In this document: one piece after another, positions 19,437 to 27,998 of the stretch
How positions within the stretch are numbered: the first letter of the stretch is position 1
Layout: each line of letters opens with the position of its first letter
NCBI GenBank assembly: GCA_045588245.1
Contig: JAZNDW010000027.1
Span: 1 to 28,510, forward strand
Length of the DNA stretch: 28,510 bases
Direction: 5' to 3'
Source of the DNA: DTU064 sp045588245
Lineage (GTDB): Bacteria; Bacillota; Clostridia; Oscillospirales; CAG-272
Translations under genes and position numbers: made by a program
Notes under the pieces: generated by a model
The model's input: the letters and a program-made list of their open reading frames with translations, nothing else
Told to the model about the DNA's origin: nothing
Databases searched by the model: none

Positions 19437-21237
19437 GCGAACGATGGACGCTGTCACACAGTATGCGTGGAATGTGCTGAATACGGATTACGGAAAGATG
19501 TGTGCCAAACCGGAAAAGCAGGCCTGTGAACGGCATCTGCGAGATATGGAACGAGCTGAAAACGATCCGGAATTCCCGTGGGTGTTTGACTGGACGAGGG
19601 TGGAACGGATTATAAGGCACTTTGCTAATATTCCGCGCGTGGATGTTGCCGGTGAGATGATCGAACTGGAACCGTGGCAAATCTTCGACTACGGGAACAT
19701 CTTCGGATGGGTAGAACGGGAAACCGGGAAACGAAAATACGATACTGCTTATATCGAGAACCCGAGAGGGCACGCGAAAACGACGATGGCGGCGGGAACG
19801 GGGCTGTACTTCATGACCGGGGATGCGCTTTATCCGCCAGGACAGCCGGAAGCGGCAGTGTACGAACTTCAGCCGGAAGTCAATATAGTTGCGGTGGACA
19901 AATTTCAAGGGCGAAAGGCCCGCGAGGACATGGCGACAATGGCGGAAAGTTCAAAGGCACTTTCCAAGAGGCTTTCCGTTAAACGGTCGTACATACGGCA
20001 CAAGAAGCGCGGCGGGGAAGTTGTGGTTTTCTCCAAGGACAAGAAAAACAAGGACGGCGGTCGTCCTTCACTGGTCATCACGGAAGAGTATCACCTGCAT
20101 CCCGACAGTTCACAGCATGACGCGGCCCGTCAGGGGATGGGGAAGCGGGCGCAGTCACTCGACCTTATCATCACGACGGCGGGAGAAGACTGCGAGAACA
20201 GCCCCTGTTACCGGGATCATCTGCAGTATCTGATGATCCTTGACGGGCGGATCGTGCAGGAAAATGTCTTTGTGATGATCCGGACGATTGACGAGGACGA
20301 CGATCCGCATGACAAATCGTGCTGGTACAAGGCAAACGCGTTCTTTCGGGCGGGGAGCGAGTACGGGAAACGGCTGTATACCCGCGTGGAGAACGAATAC
20401 AACGATGCCTACGCGAACAATGATCCGGACAAAATCCGGAAATTCCTTATCAAACGTCTGGACCGATGGCAGGCCGACGCGCAGAACAAGTATTTTTCGG
20501 GCTGTATGGATCGATTCAAGGCTCTGGAAGTTTCATCGGAAGAATTCTGTGAGCTGACGAGAGGGATTCCGGGGTATTACGGTTTTGACCTCTCCAAGAC
20601 CACCGACCTTACCGGGGCGGCATGGTGCGGACGGCTTCCAGACGGGCGGATCGCGGTGTCGGTGATGGGATTTATCCCGCAGAACCGCGCGGAAGAGCAC
20701 CGGAGGTCTGACCGGATTCCTTATCTGGAATGGGCGAACGCCGGACACGTTATCATGACACCGGGGGATGTTGTGGACAATGCGTATGTTGAGGATTACA
20801 TCTACACCTGCGAGTCGGAGACGGACGGTGTGACGCACGCAAACGGGCGGACGGCGGTGGAAGTCGATTATGACGGTTACAATGCCACGGACATGGCTCT
20901 GCGGATGCGGGGGCACTATAACTCCGAAGAAAAGGTGGTGGAAATCCCGCAGACGTGCGCGGCACTGAACCTCGGAACGAAGCGGTTCCGGGAACTGGTG
21001 CTGACCGGGGAGTTGGTGGCGGAGTATTCGCCGCTGTTTGAGTGGTGTCTGAACAATGCCGTGGAGCAGAGAAACCAGAACGACAATATCAAGCTGTCGA
21101 AGCGGCACAAAGATGATACGCAGCGCATTGACCCGGTCGCCGCGCTGATGAATGCAATGACGCGGCTGATCGTGGCGGTGGACAACAAGGTTGACGTAAA
21201 CAAGGCAATCGAAGACCGCGGGTATGTTTTCGACTGA
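19426..21237 (+). CDS. terL: terminase large subunit
   Basis: The start is placed at ATG 19426, 11 bases before the terS stop; 19417 and 19444 are alternatives. The roughly 603-residue protein is the packaging motor. The ATPase domain has the Walker A 'PRGHAKTT' (near 110) and a Walker B-like 'LVITEEYHLH' (near 223). The nuclease domain has Asp residues in 'GFDLSKTTDLTGAAW', 'VEVDYDGYNA' and 'RIDPVAALMNA'. This is the Terminase_1, HK97/P27-associated type. Length is normal. Confidence 0.96.
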   Translation: METERTMDAVTQYAWNVLNTDYGKMCAKPEKQACERHLRDMERAENDPEFPWVFDWTRVERIIRHFANIPRVDVAGEMIELEPWQIFDYGNIFGWVERETGKRKYDTAYIENPRGHAKTTMAAGTGLYFMTGDALYPPGQPEAAVYELQPEVNIVAVDKFQGRKAREDMATMAESSKALSKRLSVKRSYIRHKKRGGEVVVFSKDKKNKDGGRPSLVITEEYHLHPDSSQHDAARQGMGKRAQSLDLIITTAGEDCENSPCYRDHLQYLMILDGRIVQENVFVMIRTIDEDDDPHDKSCWYKANAFFRAGSEYGKRLYTRVENEYNDAYANNDPDKIRKFLIKRLDRWQADAQNKYFSGCMDRFKALEVSSEEFCELTRGIPGYYGFDLSKTTDLTGAAWCGRLPDGRIAVSVMGFIPQNRAEEHRRSDRIPYLEWANAGHVIMTPGDVVDNAYVEDYIYTCESETDGVTHANGRTAVEVDYDGYNATDMALRMRGHYNSEEKVVEIPQTCAALNLGTKRFRELVLTGELVAEYSPLFEWCLNNAVEQRNQNDNIKLSKRHKDDTQRIDPVAALMNAMTRLIVAVDNKVDVNKAIEDRGYVFD

Positions 21238-21252
21238 AAAAGGAGAGGAAAA

Positions 21253-21987
21253 ATGACAAACAGAGAAAAAGCTATTTGTGAAGCGTATACGGGAATTTGT
21301 TTTCTGACCGGCGAGGATCGAGATGAATACTATAAATATCTTGAGGAGCTATTCGGCAGACCAGTCTATACGCATGAGATTCCTGCGCTTATCAATGATA
21401 TCAAAGAGTATTCCCGGGCAGATTTTGTGAAGGTTTGTCAGGGAAAATATGCCGAAAAAAAGACAGAACACACGGAAGAGAAGGCAGAAGTCACGAAAAT
21501 CTATTTTGAATGTAACCGAAAGAGATGTAAACTGTGTGACCCGCATTGCAGACAGACAACGGATGTGCGGTTTGCCAAGAATTTCGATAAAGTTCTGCTG
21601 CGAGAGGGAAATGTTTTTGTGGAACTGACGAAGGACGATGCGGAGAGTTTCCGGGAACAGCGTACCTATCGCAATATGTACCGGCTGATGGAAGTTCTGG
21701 ATTATGCGGACATTGCGAGAATAATCATGACATCCAAGGAAACAGAAAAGGCTATACGGACGGTGGCTCTGGAGGATGAAATCCGGATTCTTGCAGGAAA
21801 TAACTTTGTGATCGATCTTCGTCCGCTGGCGCAAAGATTGGCCGACATTGACACCGAAATGACGGACTATAATACATGGCTGGATCATGTGTGGCGAAGA
21901 CTTCGGGAAGGGGTCAGTCCGGAAGATGTGGTGAAAGACTTACAGTATCTCTTGGATAAGTCCATTGAAAAAATTACGGAGGAATGA
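21253..21987 (+). CDS. two-part phage protein (DUF7736-like plus Cys motif), unknown function
   Basis: The 244-residue protein seems to join modules that are often separate in phages. Residues 1-65 ('ICEAYTGICFLTG', then 'GRPVYTHEIPALIND') resemble a small domain I associate with DUF7736. Residues about 80-110 carry 'FECNRKRCKLCDPHCRQT' (four Cys, zinc-like) followed by a conserved 'RFAKNF'. The rest is helical and charged. It is unlike structural proteins and more AT-rich than terL and portal beside it. First gene of an inserted block between terminase and portal. Confidence 0.75.
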   Translation: MTNREKAICEAYTGICFLTGEDRDEYYKYLEELFGRPVYTHEIPALINDIKEYSRADFVKVCQGKYAEKKTEHTEEKAEVTKIYFECNRKRCKLCDPHCRQTTDVRFAKNFDKVLLREGNVFVELTKDDAESFREQRTYRNMYRLMEVLDYADIARIIMTSKETEKAIRTVALEDEIRILAGNNFVIDLRPLAQRLADIDTEMTDYNTWLDHVWRRLREGVSPEDVVKDLQYLLDKSIEKITEE

Positions 21988-21990
21988 AAG

Positions 21991-22278
21991 ATGGCTGAGT
22001 ATATCGACCGGGAAAAACTGCTGGAACGGATGAAGTATTACTTCGAACACACCGGAGGAGATGCCCATTATACTTACGGGGTTGCGATGCGAGAAATCGA
22101 AAACGCGCCTGCGGAAGATGTTCTTCCGGTGGTACATGGAGAATGGGAAGTTACCGTTTGTGAGAATCTGCCCGGAGTAGTTCGAACGGGTAGTCCTCAT
22201 TGTAACGTATGCGGGAAAACTTCAACTCGCAGAACTGCATTCTGCCCAAACTGCTTCGCAAAAATGGACGGAGGCTAA
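21991..22278 (+). CDS. small zinc-ribbon phage protein
   Basis: The 95-residue protein has a familiar two-part plan: an N-terminal helix 'EYIDREKLLERM' and 'NAPAEDVLPVVHGEWE', and a C-terminal zinc ribbon with CNVC and CPNC pairs. Such proteins are widespread in clostridial phages and have no known function. It begins after GGAGG, three bases past the previous stop. Confidence 0.8.
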   Translation: MAEYIDREKLLERMKYYFEHTGGDAHYTYGVAMREIENAPAEDVLPVVHGEWEVTVCENLPGVVRTGSPHCNVCGKTSTRRTAFCPNCFAKMDGG

Positions 22279-22282
22279 GAAA

Positions 22283-22591
22283 ATGGATGAGCATATTGAA
22301 CGCGAGAAGCTGATTGGACTGATCGACATGGCTTTTCATGAAGCGGATGGTGTGGAACAGAGCGGGATTTTGAAGTGTCGGAAGATCATTCGAGAGTGTC
22401 CGGTTGCCAAGAAGAAGACACAGCAACGTGTTGTCAGAACCAGACGGGCACCCAAAGGGTATCCGTATGATCCTAGTGTGACGCAAAATTTAAACGAACT
22501 GCTGAAACAGGGATATCGTGTTGTGATGTGTCACCCAGTCGGGGATGAAGAACTGGAATACATCGTAGAAAAGTATGTGGAGGAGGATTGA
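22283..22591 (+). CDS. small phage protein related to its upstream neighbour
   Basis: The 102-residue protein begins with 'EHIEREKLIGLID', close to the start of the previous protein ('EYIDREKLLERMK'), which suggests a shared origin. It lacks the zinc ribbon and instead has a basic middle (KKKTQQRVVRTRRAPKG) and an alpha/beta end. Start after GGAGG with a proper spacing. Function unknown. Confidence 0.7.
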   Translation: MDEHIEREKLIGLIDMAFHEADGVEQSGILKCRKIIRECPVAKKKTQQRVVRTRRAPKGYPYDPSVTQNLNELLKQGYRVVMCHPVGDEELEYIVEKYVEED

Positions 22592-22592
22592 C

Positions 22593-22925
22593 ATGGACAA
22601 ACGTGAACGGCTTTTCAAGATGCTTGTGGAGGCAAATTACATGGTGGCGGGGGATGTTGTTCCCCGTTCGCCGGCTGAACACTTGTATGCGATTGTCGAT
22701 TATCTCTTTGCCCACGGTGTGGAGATTCCGCCGTGCAAGGTGGGAGATACGGTTTATCAGACGGACAGTGAGAGGGTAGATGAATATGTGGTCGACAACA
22801 TATACTACAGTACCGACTTAATCACTTTCGAAGAATCGGATATTGGGAGATTGGTTTTTATTAACCGGGAAGAAGCAGAAATCGAAAAAAGACGGCTGGA
22901 ATACCGTAAAGATTGCAGTAGCTGA
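22593..22925 (+). CDS. small phage protein of unknown function
   Basis: The ATG at 22593 follows AGGAGG and is preferred over 22575. The 110-residue product has an N-terminal helix, 'AEHLYAIVDYLFAHGVEIPPCKVGDTVYQ' in parts, and a beta-rich rest with a SH3-like 'GDTVYQ...VDEYVVDNIYY' pattern common in short phage proteins. It ends the inserted block. Confidence 0.7.
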   Translation: MDKRERLFKMLVEANYMVAGDVVPRSPAEHLYAIVDYLFAHGVEIPPCKVGDTVYQTDSERVDEYVVDNIYYSTDLITFEESDIGRLVFINREEAEIEKRRLEYRKDCSS

Positions 22926-22936
22926 CCGAAAAAGTG

Positions 22937-22945
22937 TGGTATAAT
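22937..22945 (+). promoter_or_regulatory. extended -10 promoter upstream of the capsid genes
   Basis: TGGTATAAT is a perfect extended -10. No good -35 is seen at 17 bases (TTGCAG at 22913 has a 21-base spacer). Transcription would start near 22952 and meet a terminator hairpin almost at once. Confidence 0.55.
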
Positions 22946-22960
22946 CCTATCATCGAAGCA

Positions 22961-22990
22961 AAGCGGGACGAAAACGTCTCGCTTTTTTCT
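22961..22990 (+). terminator. intrinsic terminator right after a promoter
   Basis: A 10-bp stem with one G-U pair (22961-22970 with 22975-22984), an AAAA loop and a six-T run. Nine-base outer arms (22954-22962 and 22991-22999) give a competing longer fold. It may end transcription of the inserted block and/or stop transcripts from the promoter at 22937-22945. Confidence 0.88.
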
Positions 22991-23023
22991 TTTGCTTCGG
23001 GATTTTGAGAAGGAGGTTAATCG

Positions 23024-23218
23024 ATGCGATATATTGACGATGTGCTTTATCTGCTCGGGTGGGTATGTCTGATCGTCTGTGCGTTTTCGGTCGGGTGGCA
23101 GATCGGTTTGATCGGCTGTGCGGCGGCGTTCTGGACGACGGCGGTCATCTGGGCGAAGGCTTACGCGAAATTTGCAAAGAAAAGCCGTGACGAACCGAAC
23201 AGGAGGGATATGCTGTGA
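23024..23218 (+). CDS. small two-TM protein upstream of portal (DUF1056-like)
   Basis: The 64-residue protein follows GAAGGAGG. Hydrophobic segments cover about 7-26 and 28-46, then a basic tail. Size, topology and position just before the portal gene recall the DUF1056 phage proteins. The end overlaps the portal start by 4 bases. Role unknown. Confidence 0.7.
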   Translation: MRYIDDVLYLLGWVCLIVCAFSVGWQIGLIGCAAAFWTTAVIWAKAYAKFAKKSRDEPNRRDML

Positions 23219-24489
23219 TATTTTCGAATGCGATCCGGAACGCGGCGGACGGTGCGGGGTATTCGACCAAGACGATTGAGCAGATTTTCCATGATCTTCT
23301 GACGGTCGGACCGTTCGGGAGTTCTCCGGAGAATGCGGAAAAGCTCGGCGCGGTTGCGGCAGCTCACCGGATTCTGACGAACTCTCTTGCGGCGATGCCC
23401 TGGCAGATTCGCCGGAAGGACGGAGAACAGCGGCTTGAAGTGGATCACGCGCTTGCCTATCCGCTGAAGACGCGGGCGAACGCCTACATGAGTCCGTACA
23501 TGGCGGAGAAGGTGATTCTTTCGCGGGCGTTCTGGTACGGTGCGGGGTATGCCTACATCGAGAGGGACGAACGCGGAGCAGTTTCCGAGATCATTCCGAT
23601 TCCGTCCGAACCGGAAATTTCCATGAATGCGCGGGACAATATGCGGTGGTACAAATTCACGGTGCCGGATACGCAGGCATACGGGAAGGTGCTGACGCGG
23701 AGCTTCGCGGAATCGCAGATTTTACGGTTCCTGTTTGAGACTTACGACGGGGTCGGCGGACGTGGGATGCTTCACATCGGGAAGGAGGCCATTGACACCG
23801 ATCTGAAAGCGCAGAAGTACGGGAACCGGTTCTACACGAACGGTGCGCGGCTGTCGGGTGTGATCGAAGTAGACGCGGAACTCGGTCCCGACAAGCGGAC
23901 GCAGCTGAAAGAAGAATTTAACCGCAAGTATTCCGGAGACAACGCCTTCAAGGTGGCGGTACTTGACCTCGGTATGAAATACACGCAGCTCGGCATCAGT
24001 CATCAGGAAGCGCAGTACCTTGAAAACCGGGAATTCTCGGTGGAAGAGGTTTCGAGGGCTACAGGGATTCCCCTGCACATGCTCCAGAGCGGGAAGCAGA
24101 GCTATCAGTCGAACGAACAGCAGAGGCTTGACTTTCTGACGGATACGCTCACACCGCATCTGGTGCAGATCGAACAGGAGTGGAAGTACAAGCTGTTTTC
24201 ACGGAAGGACATTGACGAGGGATATTACCTCAAGAAAAATGAAAATTCGATCATGCGCGGCACTCATGAAGCGCGGGCGAATTACTATCAGAAGATGATC
24301 GGCATCGGTGCGATGTGTGCGGACGACATCCGTGCGGACGAAGACCGTTCGCCCCTTCCGGACGGATGGGGCAAGAAGTTCTGGATGTCCAAAAACTTCG
24401 CTCCGGTCGATGACGAAGCGGCGTTCCGGACGGGAAGCAGTGCCGGAAATGGAACGAACGCGGGAGACGGTACGGGAAAGGAGGAATAA
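23215..24489 (+). CDS. portal protein, HK97 type
   Basis: The 424-residue protein starts with GTG overlapping the previous stop. It shows the HK97 portal (Phage_portal) pattern: 'AHRILTNSLAAMPWQI' early, 'HALAYPLKTRANAYMS', then 'REFSVEEVSRATGIPLHML' and 'QQRLDFLTDTLTPHLVQIEQEW' split by short segments. Twelve copies form the ring at the capsid vertex through which DNA passes. The C-terminal tail is Gly/Thr-rich. Length is typical. The protease and capsid genes follow closely. Confidence 0.95.
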   Translation: MIFSNAIRNAADGAGYSTKTIEQIFHDLLTVGPFGSSPENAEKLGAVAAAHRILTNSLAAMPWQIRRKDGEQRLEVDHALAYPLKTRANAYMSPYMAEKVILSRAFWYGAGYAYIERDERGAVSEIIPIPSEPEISMNARDNMRWYKFTVPDTQAYGKVLTRSFAESQILRFLFETYDGVGGRGMLHIGKEAIDTDLKAQKYGNRFYTNGARLSGVIEVDAELGPDKRTQLKEEFNRKYSGDNAFKVAVLDLGMKYTQLGISHQEAQYLENREFSVEEVSRATGIPLHMLQSGKQSYQSNEQQRLDFLTDTLTPHLVQIEQEWKYKLFSRKDIDEGYYLKKNENSIMRGTHEARANYYQKMIGIGAMCADDIRADEDRSPLPDGWGKKFWMSKNFAPVDDEAAFRTGSSAGNGTNAGDGTGKEE

Positions 24490-24492
24490 GGA

Positions 24493-25164
24493 ATGGCTGA
24501 ATTCAATTTCAGCGGGGATTTGATGTCAGATGAATACGCGGAAATCTTGCGGTGGTTCGGATGGGGAGATGTTATTTGTCCGGGAGATATTCGGAATTTA
24601 TGCGAAATTTCAGCCGGCGAGGAGCTGACGCTTTACATCAACTCGGACGGCGGTTCTCTGATCGCGGGAACGGAAATCTACTCCATCCTCCATGCGTACA
24701 AGGGAAGAAAAACGGCGCATATCCAGTCCCGCGCCGCATCGGCAGCAACGGTGGCTATTATGGCATGTGAACGCATTGTAGCGGAACCGGTATCGCTGAT
24801 CTGTGTCCACAACCCTTACACCTATGCAAGCGGGGATGCGGACGAAATGCGGCATACGGCGGAAGAACTGGACAACATCAAGCGGTCGATCGTGAATGCG
24901 TATGAACCGAGAATCAAGGTTCCGCGTGCGGAAATCGAAGAGCTGATGAACAAAAATCTGTGGCTGGACGCCGCAGCCGCAAAGGGGTACGGTTTGGTGG
25001 ACGAGATTGTCGGCGAACCGGTACCGGCGGGGATGATCGTGAACGCAGCAGGGCGGGTACGGTATCCCACACAGAAGATGATTGACGAATACCGCGCCGC
25101 AAAGCAGGGTGCCGCAGATGCGGAAAAGGCTGCGAAGGCGTGGCTCGAAAACTACAGACATTAA
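24493..25164 (+). CDS. prohead protease, ClpP/S14 type
   Basis: The 223-residue protein has a ClpP fold: 'LYINSDGGSLIAGTEIYSIL', catalytic Ser83 in AASAAT, His106 in VHNPYTYASGD and an Asp near 155 in LWLDAAAAKGYGLVDEI. In HK97-type phages this enzyme trims the capsid protein during head maturation. It starts after a GGAATAAGGA region directly behind the portal gene. The family and the position agree fully. Confidence 0.95.
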   Translation: MAEFNFSGDLMSDEYAEILRWFGWGDVICPGDIRNLCEISAGEELTLYINSDGGSLIAGTEIYSILHAYKGRKTAHIQSRAASAATVAIMACERIVAEPVSLICVHNPYTYASGDADEMRHTAEELDNIKRSIVNAYEPRIKVPRAEIEELMNKNLWLDAAAAKGYGLVDEIVGEPVPAGMIVNAAGRVRYPTQKMIDEYRAAKQGAADAEKAAKAWLENYRH

Positions 25165-25179
25165 TTTTCGGAGGTAGAT

Positions 25180-26451
25180 ATGCCTAAAATGGATTATTTT
25201 GCACTGATCAATCAGGCGAAGGCGGAAAAGGCCGCGCTGGTGGATCAGGCGGACCAGATGATCGCGGACAAGAAGTTCGGTACCGATCTGGAAGCGATTC
25301 AAAACAAGATCAAGGACAAGGCGGCGGAAATCGACCAGCTCACGAATCAGGCGGCGATTTCTGCGGCAGGCGCAGAGCCGGCACAGGAACCGGACGACGG
25401 CGGCAAAGACCCCAAGAACGAGAAGAAGCCGTTCCGGGTGTTCAATTCTCTCGGCGAACAGCTGCAGGCGATCCGCAATGCGGCATCGGGCAACGTGGAC
25501 GAACGTCTCTACCGCGTGAACAATGCGGTACAGGGTGCGAACACCGGCACCGGCGCGGACGGCGGCTATGCGATTCAGGAGGACTTTGCAAAGGGTGTAC
25601 TTGAATCCGCAGTGCAGACGGGTGAAATTCTGTCCCGCGTGAACACCTACACGGTCGGCGCCAACTCCAACTCCGTGCGCTGGTACAACATCGACGAGAC
25701 GGACGTTTCCGCTCATGTCTTTGGCGGTGTGCAGATGTACTGGGCCGAAGAAGGCGGCACGGTCACGGCAACCAAACCGAAGCTGAGACAGGTCAAGTGC
25801 GACCTCGAAAAGATGATGGGTATGGCGTATGCAACGTCCGAAATGCTGGAAGACGCCGCGTTCATGTCCTCCTTCTTCGGACGTGCGTTTGGTGTGGCAA
25901 CGGAACGTCTGCTGGAAGACGGTGTTTTCAACGGCAGCGGCACCGGTCAGATGCTCGGCATCATGAATTCCAGTGCGCTGGTCACCGCTCCCCGCGCGAG
26001 TGCGGGCAAGATCACCGCACAGGACATCCTCGCTATGTGGGCACGCTCTCACGCGAGATGGCGCAGAAACATGGTATGGGTAGCCCATCCGGACTGCGAG
26101 GAACAGCTTCAGCAACTCACTCTGAACGATACGCCGATCTGGATGCCCGAAGGCGGTCTCTCCGATTCCCCGTATCAGCGCATTCTCGGACGTCCGGTCA
26201 TTTACACCGACAACTGCGCGGCACTCGGTTCCAAGGGTGACCTTCAGCTTGACGACCTGTCCAAGTACACCCTGCTCAAGAAGGGCGGCGTCCGTCAGGA
26301 CTGGTCCATACACGTTGAATTCCTCACCGACCAGATGGCGTTCCGCGTGATCCTGCGCACCAGCGGTACTCCGGAGCTGACGCAGGCGGTCAAAATCAAG
26401 AATTCCGAAACCAAGCGTTCCGCCTTTATTGCGCTCGGCGCAGGTGCGTAA
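25180..26451 (+). CDS. major capsid protein, HK97 fold
   Basis: The 423-residue protein is the shell protein. Residues 1 to about 85 are a charged coiled-coil delta (scaffold) domain that ends in a disordered acidic/Pro/Lys linker, the likely cut site of the protease before 'FRVFNSLGEQ'. The HK97 core follows ('GGYAIQEDF', 'EILSRVNTYTVGANSNSVRWY', 'MVWVAHPDCEEQL', 'GRPVIYTDNC'). It has a strong GGAGG site and is by composition a highly expressed gene. Confidence 0.96.
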   Translation: MPKMDYFALINQAKAEKAALVDQADQMIADKKFGTDLEAIQNKIKDKAAEIDQLTNQAAISAAGAEPAQEPDDGGKDPKNEKKPFRVFNSLGEQLQAIRNAASGNVDERLYRVNNAVQGANTGTGADGGYAIQEDFAKGVLESAVQTGEILSRVNTYTVGANSNSVRWYNIDETDVSAHVFGGVQMYWAEEGGTVTATKPKLRQVKCDLEKMMGMAYATSEMLEDAAFMSSFFGRAFGVATERLLEDGVFNGSGTGQMLGIMNSSALVTAPRASAGKITAQDILAMWARSHARWRRNMVWVAHPDCEEQLQQLTLNDTPIWMPEGGLSDSPYQRILGRPVIYTDNCAALGSKGDLQLDDLSKYTLLKKGGVRQDWSIHVEFLTDQMAFRVILRTSGTPELTQAVKIKNSETKRSAFIALGAGA

Positions 26452-26476
26452 GAAAAACTGACAGGAGGCACGGAGG

Positions 26477-26788
26477 ATGCTGAATTTTGATGGATTCTGC
26501 GCATACGCGAAGATCGACGAAGCGATGCGGGCGATTCCGGAAGAGGAGGAGGTCGCGCTGCTATGCTACGAGTCGGCGATCGATGCGGCGAAGGGGTGCG
26601 GGATTCCGGTGGAACGGCTTGACGCCGCGGGAAACCGTCAGCTTGAGCTGTACATCTACGCGCTTGCCGGACACTATTACGACAACCGGAACTTCCAGTC
26701 CTCCGTGCAGTCCTACACCGGAGACCAGTACACACAGCGCATGATGACGCGGATGCGGATCGCGCTGGAATCGGAGGGATGGTTCTGA
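26477..26788 (+). CDS. head-tail connector protein (gp6-like)
   Basis: The 103-residue, mostly helical protein follows ACGGAGG and fits the DNA-packaging connector family (Phage_connect_1, HK97 gp6-like): N-terminal helices, 'YESAIDAAKGCGIP', then 'ELYIYALAGHYYDNR' and a C-terminal basic helix. It would sit below the portal ring. Its stop overlaps the next start by one base. Confidence 0.85.
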   Translation: MLNFDGFCAYAKIDEAMRAIPEEEEVALLCYESAIDAAKGCGIPVERLDAAGNRQLELYIYALAGHYYDNRNFQSSVQSYTGDQYTQRMMTRMRIALESEGWF

Positions 26789-27153
26789 TGGCAACCAACA
26801 ATGTTTATGCGGGGGAACTGACTTCCCGGATCGTCGTGGAGGTTCCCGACACGCAGAAAACCGGGAGGGGCGGAAAAACGGTGACGTGGAAACCGCTCTT
26901 CGGGGAGAGGGTATCGCTTCCGGCGAAATGGCGGACGACCGTGCGGGTTGCCGACACGGTGGATCACGACCATGTGGCGGCGGTGGAATCCGCGACGGTG
27001 ACGATCCGGAACAACAAGCGGGTCGGTGCGGTCTGCCGTATCCGGCGGATCGGTGACACCGGGGAACCGTGGGATGTTGTCGCCGCGCCGGTGCCGTCGC
27101 CGAACCGGATGTGGTTGGAATTCACGGTACAGCGAAAGGCGGCGGCGTTATGA
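26788..27153 (+). CDS. head closure protein (head-tail joining)
   Basis: The ATG at 26788 (TGATG overlap) is preferred over 26779. The 121-residue protein is all-beta in pattern with 'ELTSRIVVEVPDTQKTG', 'VSLPAKWRTTVRVADTV' and a final 'WLEFTVQRK', as in the Phage_H_T_join (SPP1 gp16-like) family. It would close the portal channel and bind the tail. Its stop overlaps the next ATG. Confidence 0.85.
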   Translation: MATNNVYAGELTSRIVVEVPDTQKTGRGGKTVTWKPLFGERVSLPAKWRTTVRVADTVDHDHVAAVESATVTIRNNKRVGAVCRIRRIGDTGEPWDVVAAPVPSPNRMWLEFTVQRKAAAL

Positions 27154-27533
27154 TGCCCGGCGGTAATTTACCGCGTACCGACGGGGAGCTGAACGGGCTT
27201 CTGGTCGCGGCGCTGGAAACCGTTTTGCCAGACGTCTGGGAAGGGGTATACACGGGGAACGATCTGCCGAAGTATCTGACCTTTTCCCATTACAGCCGGG
27301 GAATCGGTTACGCGAATGACCGGCCGACGGCGAAGTCGTGGCGGGTGACGGTGACGCTCTGGGCGGCGAACCGGGTGAACGCGGATGCCGAGCGGGACGC
27401 GGTCCGGCTGGCGATCTGGCGGGCGTTCGGGGAATATCCCGCCTGTGAGAACGCGACGGACGACGGATGGCAGCAGTATATTTATGAGTTTACGGTGACC
27501 GGAGCGGTGGAAACGGAGGTATACGGTGGCTAA
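27150..27533 (+). CDS. tail terminator-like protein
   Basis: The ATG at 27150 overlaps the previous stop (ATGA); the long upstream extension of the frame is not coding. The 127-residue protein has 'LVAALETVLPDVWEGVYTGND', 'YLTFSHYSRG' and 'WRVTVTLWAANRVNADAERDAVRLAI', resembling the alpha/beta DUF3168-type tail terminator proteins that cap the tail tube. Its place between the closure and gp10-like genes supports a neck or tail-end role. Its stop overlaps the next GTG. Confidence 0.7.
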   Translation: MMPGGNLPRTDGELNGLLVAALETVLPDVWEGVYTGNDLPKYLTFSHYSRGIGYANDRPTAKSWRVTVTLWAANRVNADAERDAVRLAIWRAFGEYPACENATDDGWQQYIYEFTVTGAVETEVYGG

Positions 27534-27987
27534 GGTAACGACGAAGACGCTTGCGGGCGGAACATCGTCCGACCGGATACAGGAGTACATTGACGAGATT
27601 CCGGTAGACGTGATCGACGAGATGCTGACTGCCGAGGCAGACGTGATCGAACCTGCCATTGCGGATAATGCGGCATCCATGCTGCGCGGTCCGTATGCGG
27701 TCGGCGACACGTCCCGTGCCCTTTACCGGAAAAAGCCTGCAAACTGGGGCGGGAGAAAAGGGAACGGACAGCGGCAGATCGCGCTGACATTCCGCGGTAT
27801 CCGGAGGGACAAATATCATCCGAACGGTACAAGAAACGCGGAGATTGCTTTTGTGAACGAATACGGGAACCGGGGGAATCCCGCGAGACCGTTTGTGCAG
27901 AGAGCGATTGACGAAAAAGCAGAAGCGGCCTTTGACAATGCCGAAAAGGTATTTGACGACTGGCTGAAGAAAGAAAAAATGATTTGA
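27526..27987 (+). CDS. HK97 gp10-like neck/tail completion protein
   Basis: The 153-residue protein starts with GTG after GGAGG. It resembles the HK97 gp10 family: helical N-terminus, 'PYAVGDTSRALYRKKP', a central beta part with 'KYHPNGTRNAEIAFVNEYGNRGNPARPFVQRAI' (given here in pieces: EIAFVNEYG, RPFVQRAI) and a C-terminal helix. It joins head to tail. The order connector, closure, terminator, gp10, major tail fits. Confidence 0.8.
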   Translation: MAKVTTKTLAGGTSSDRIQEYIDEIPVDVIDEMLTAEADVIEPAIADNAASMLRGPYAVGDTSRALYRKKPANWGGRKGNGQRQIALTFRGIRRDKYHPNGTRNAEIAFVNEYGNRGNPARPFVQRAIDEKAEAAFDNAEKVFDDWLKKEKMI

Positions 27988-27998
27988 CGGAGGTATAT

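Noticed and set aside
24610..26313. 567-codon open frame on the minus strand
   Set aside because: It lies opposite the protease and capsid genes, which have clear families, and its product is an Arg/Leu/His-rich shadow typical of antisense frames in GC-rich DNA.
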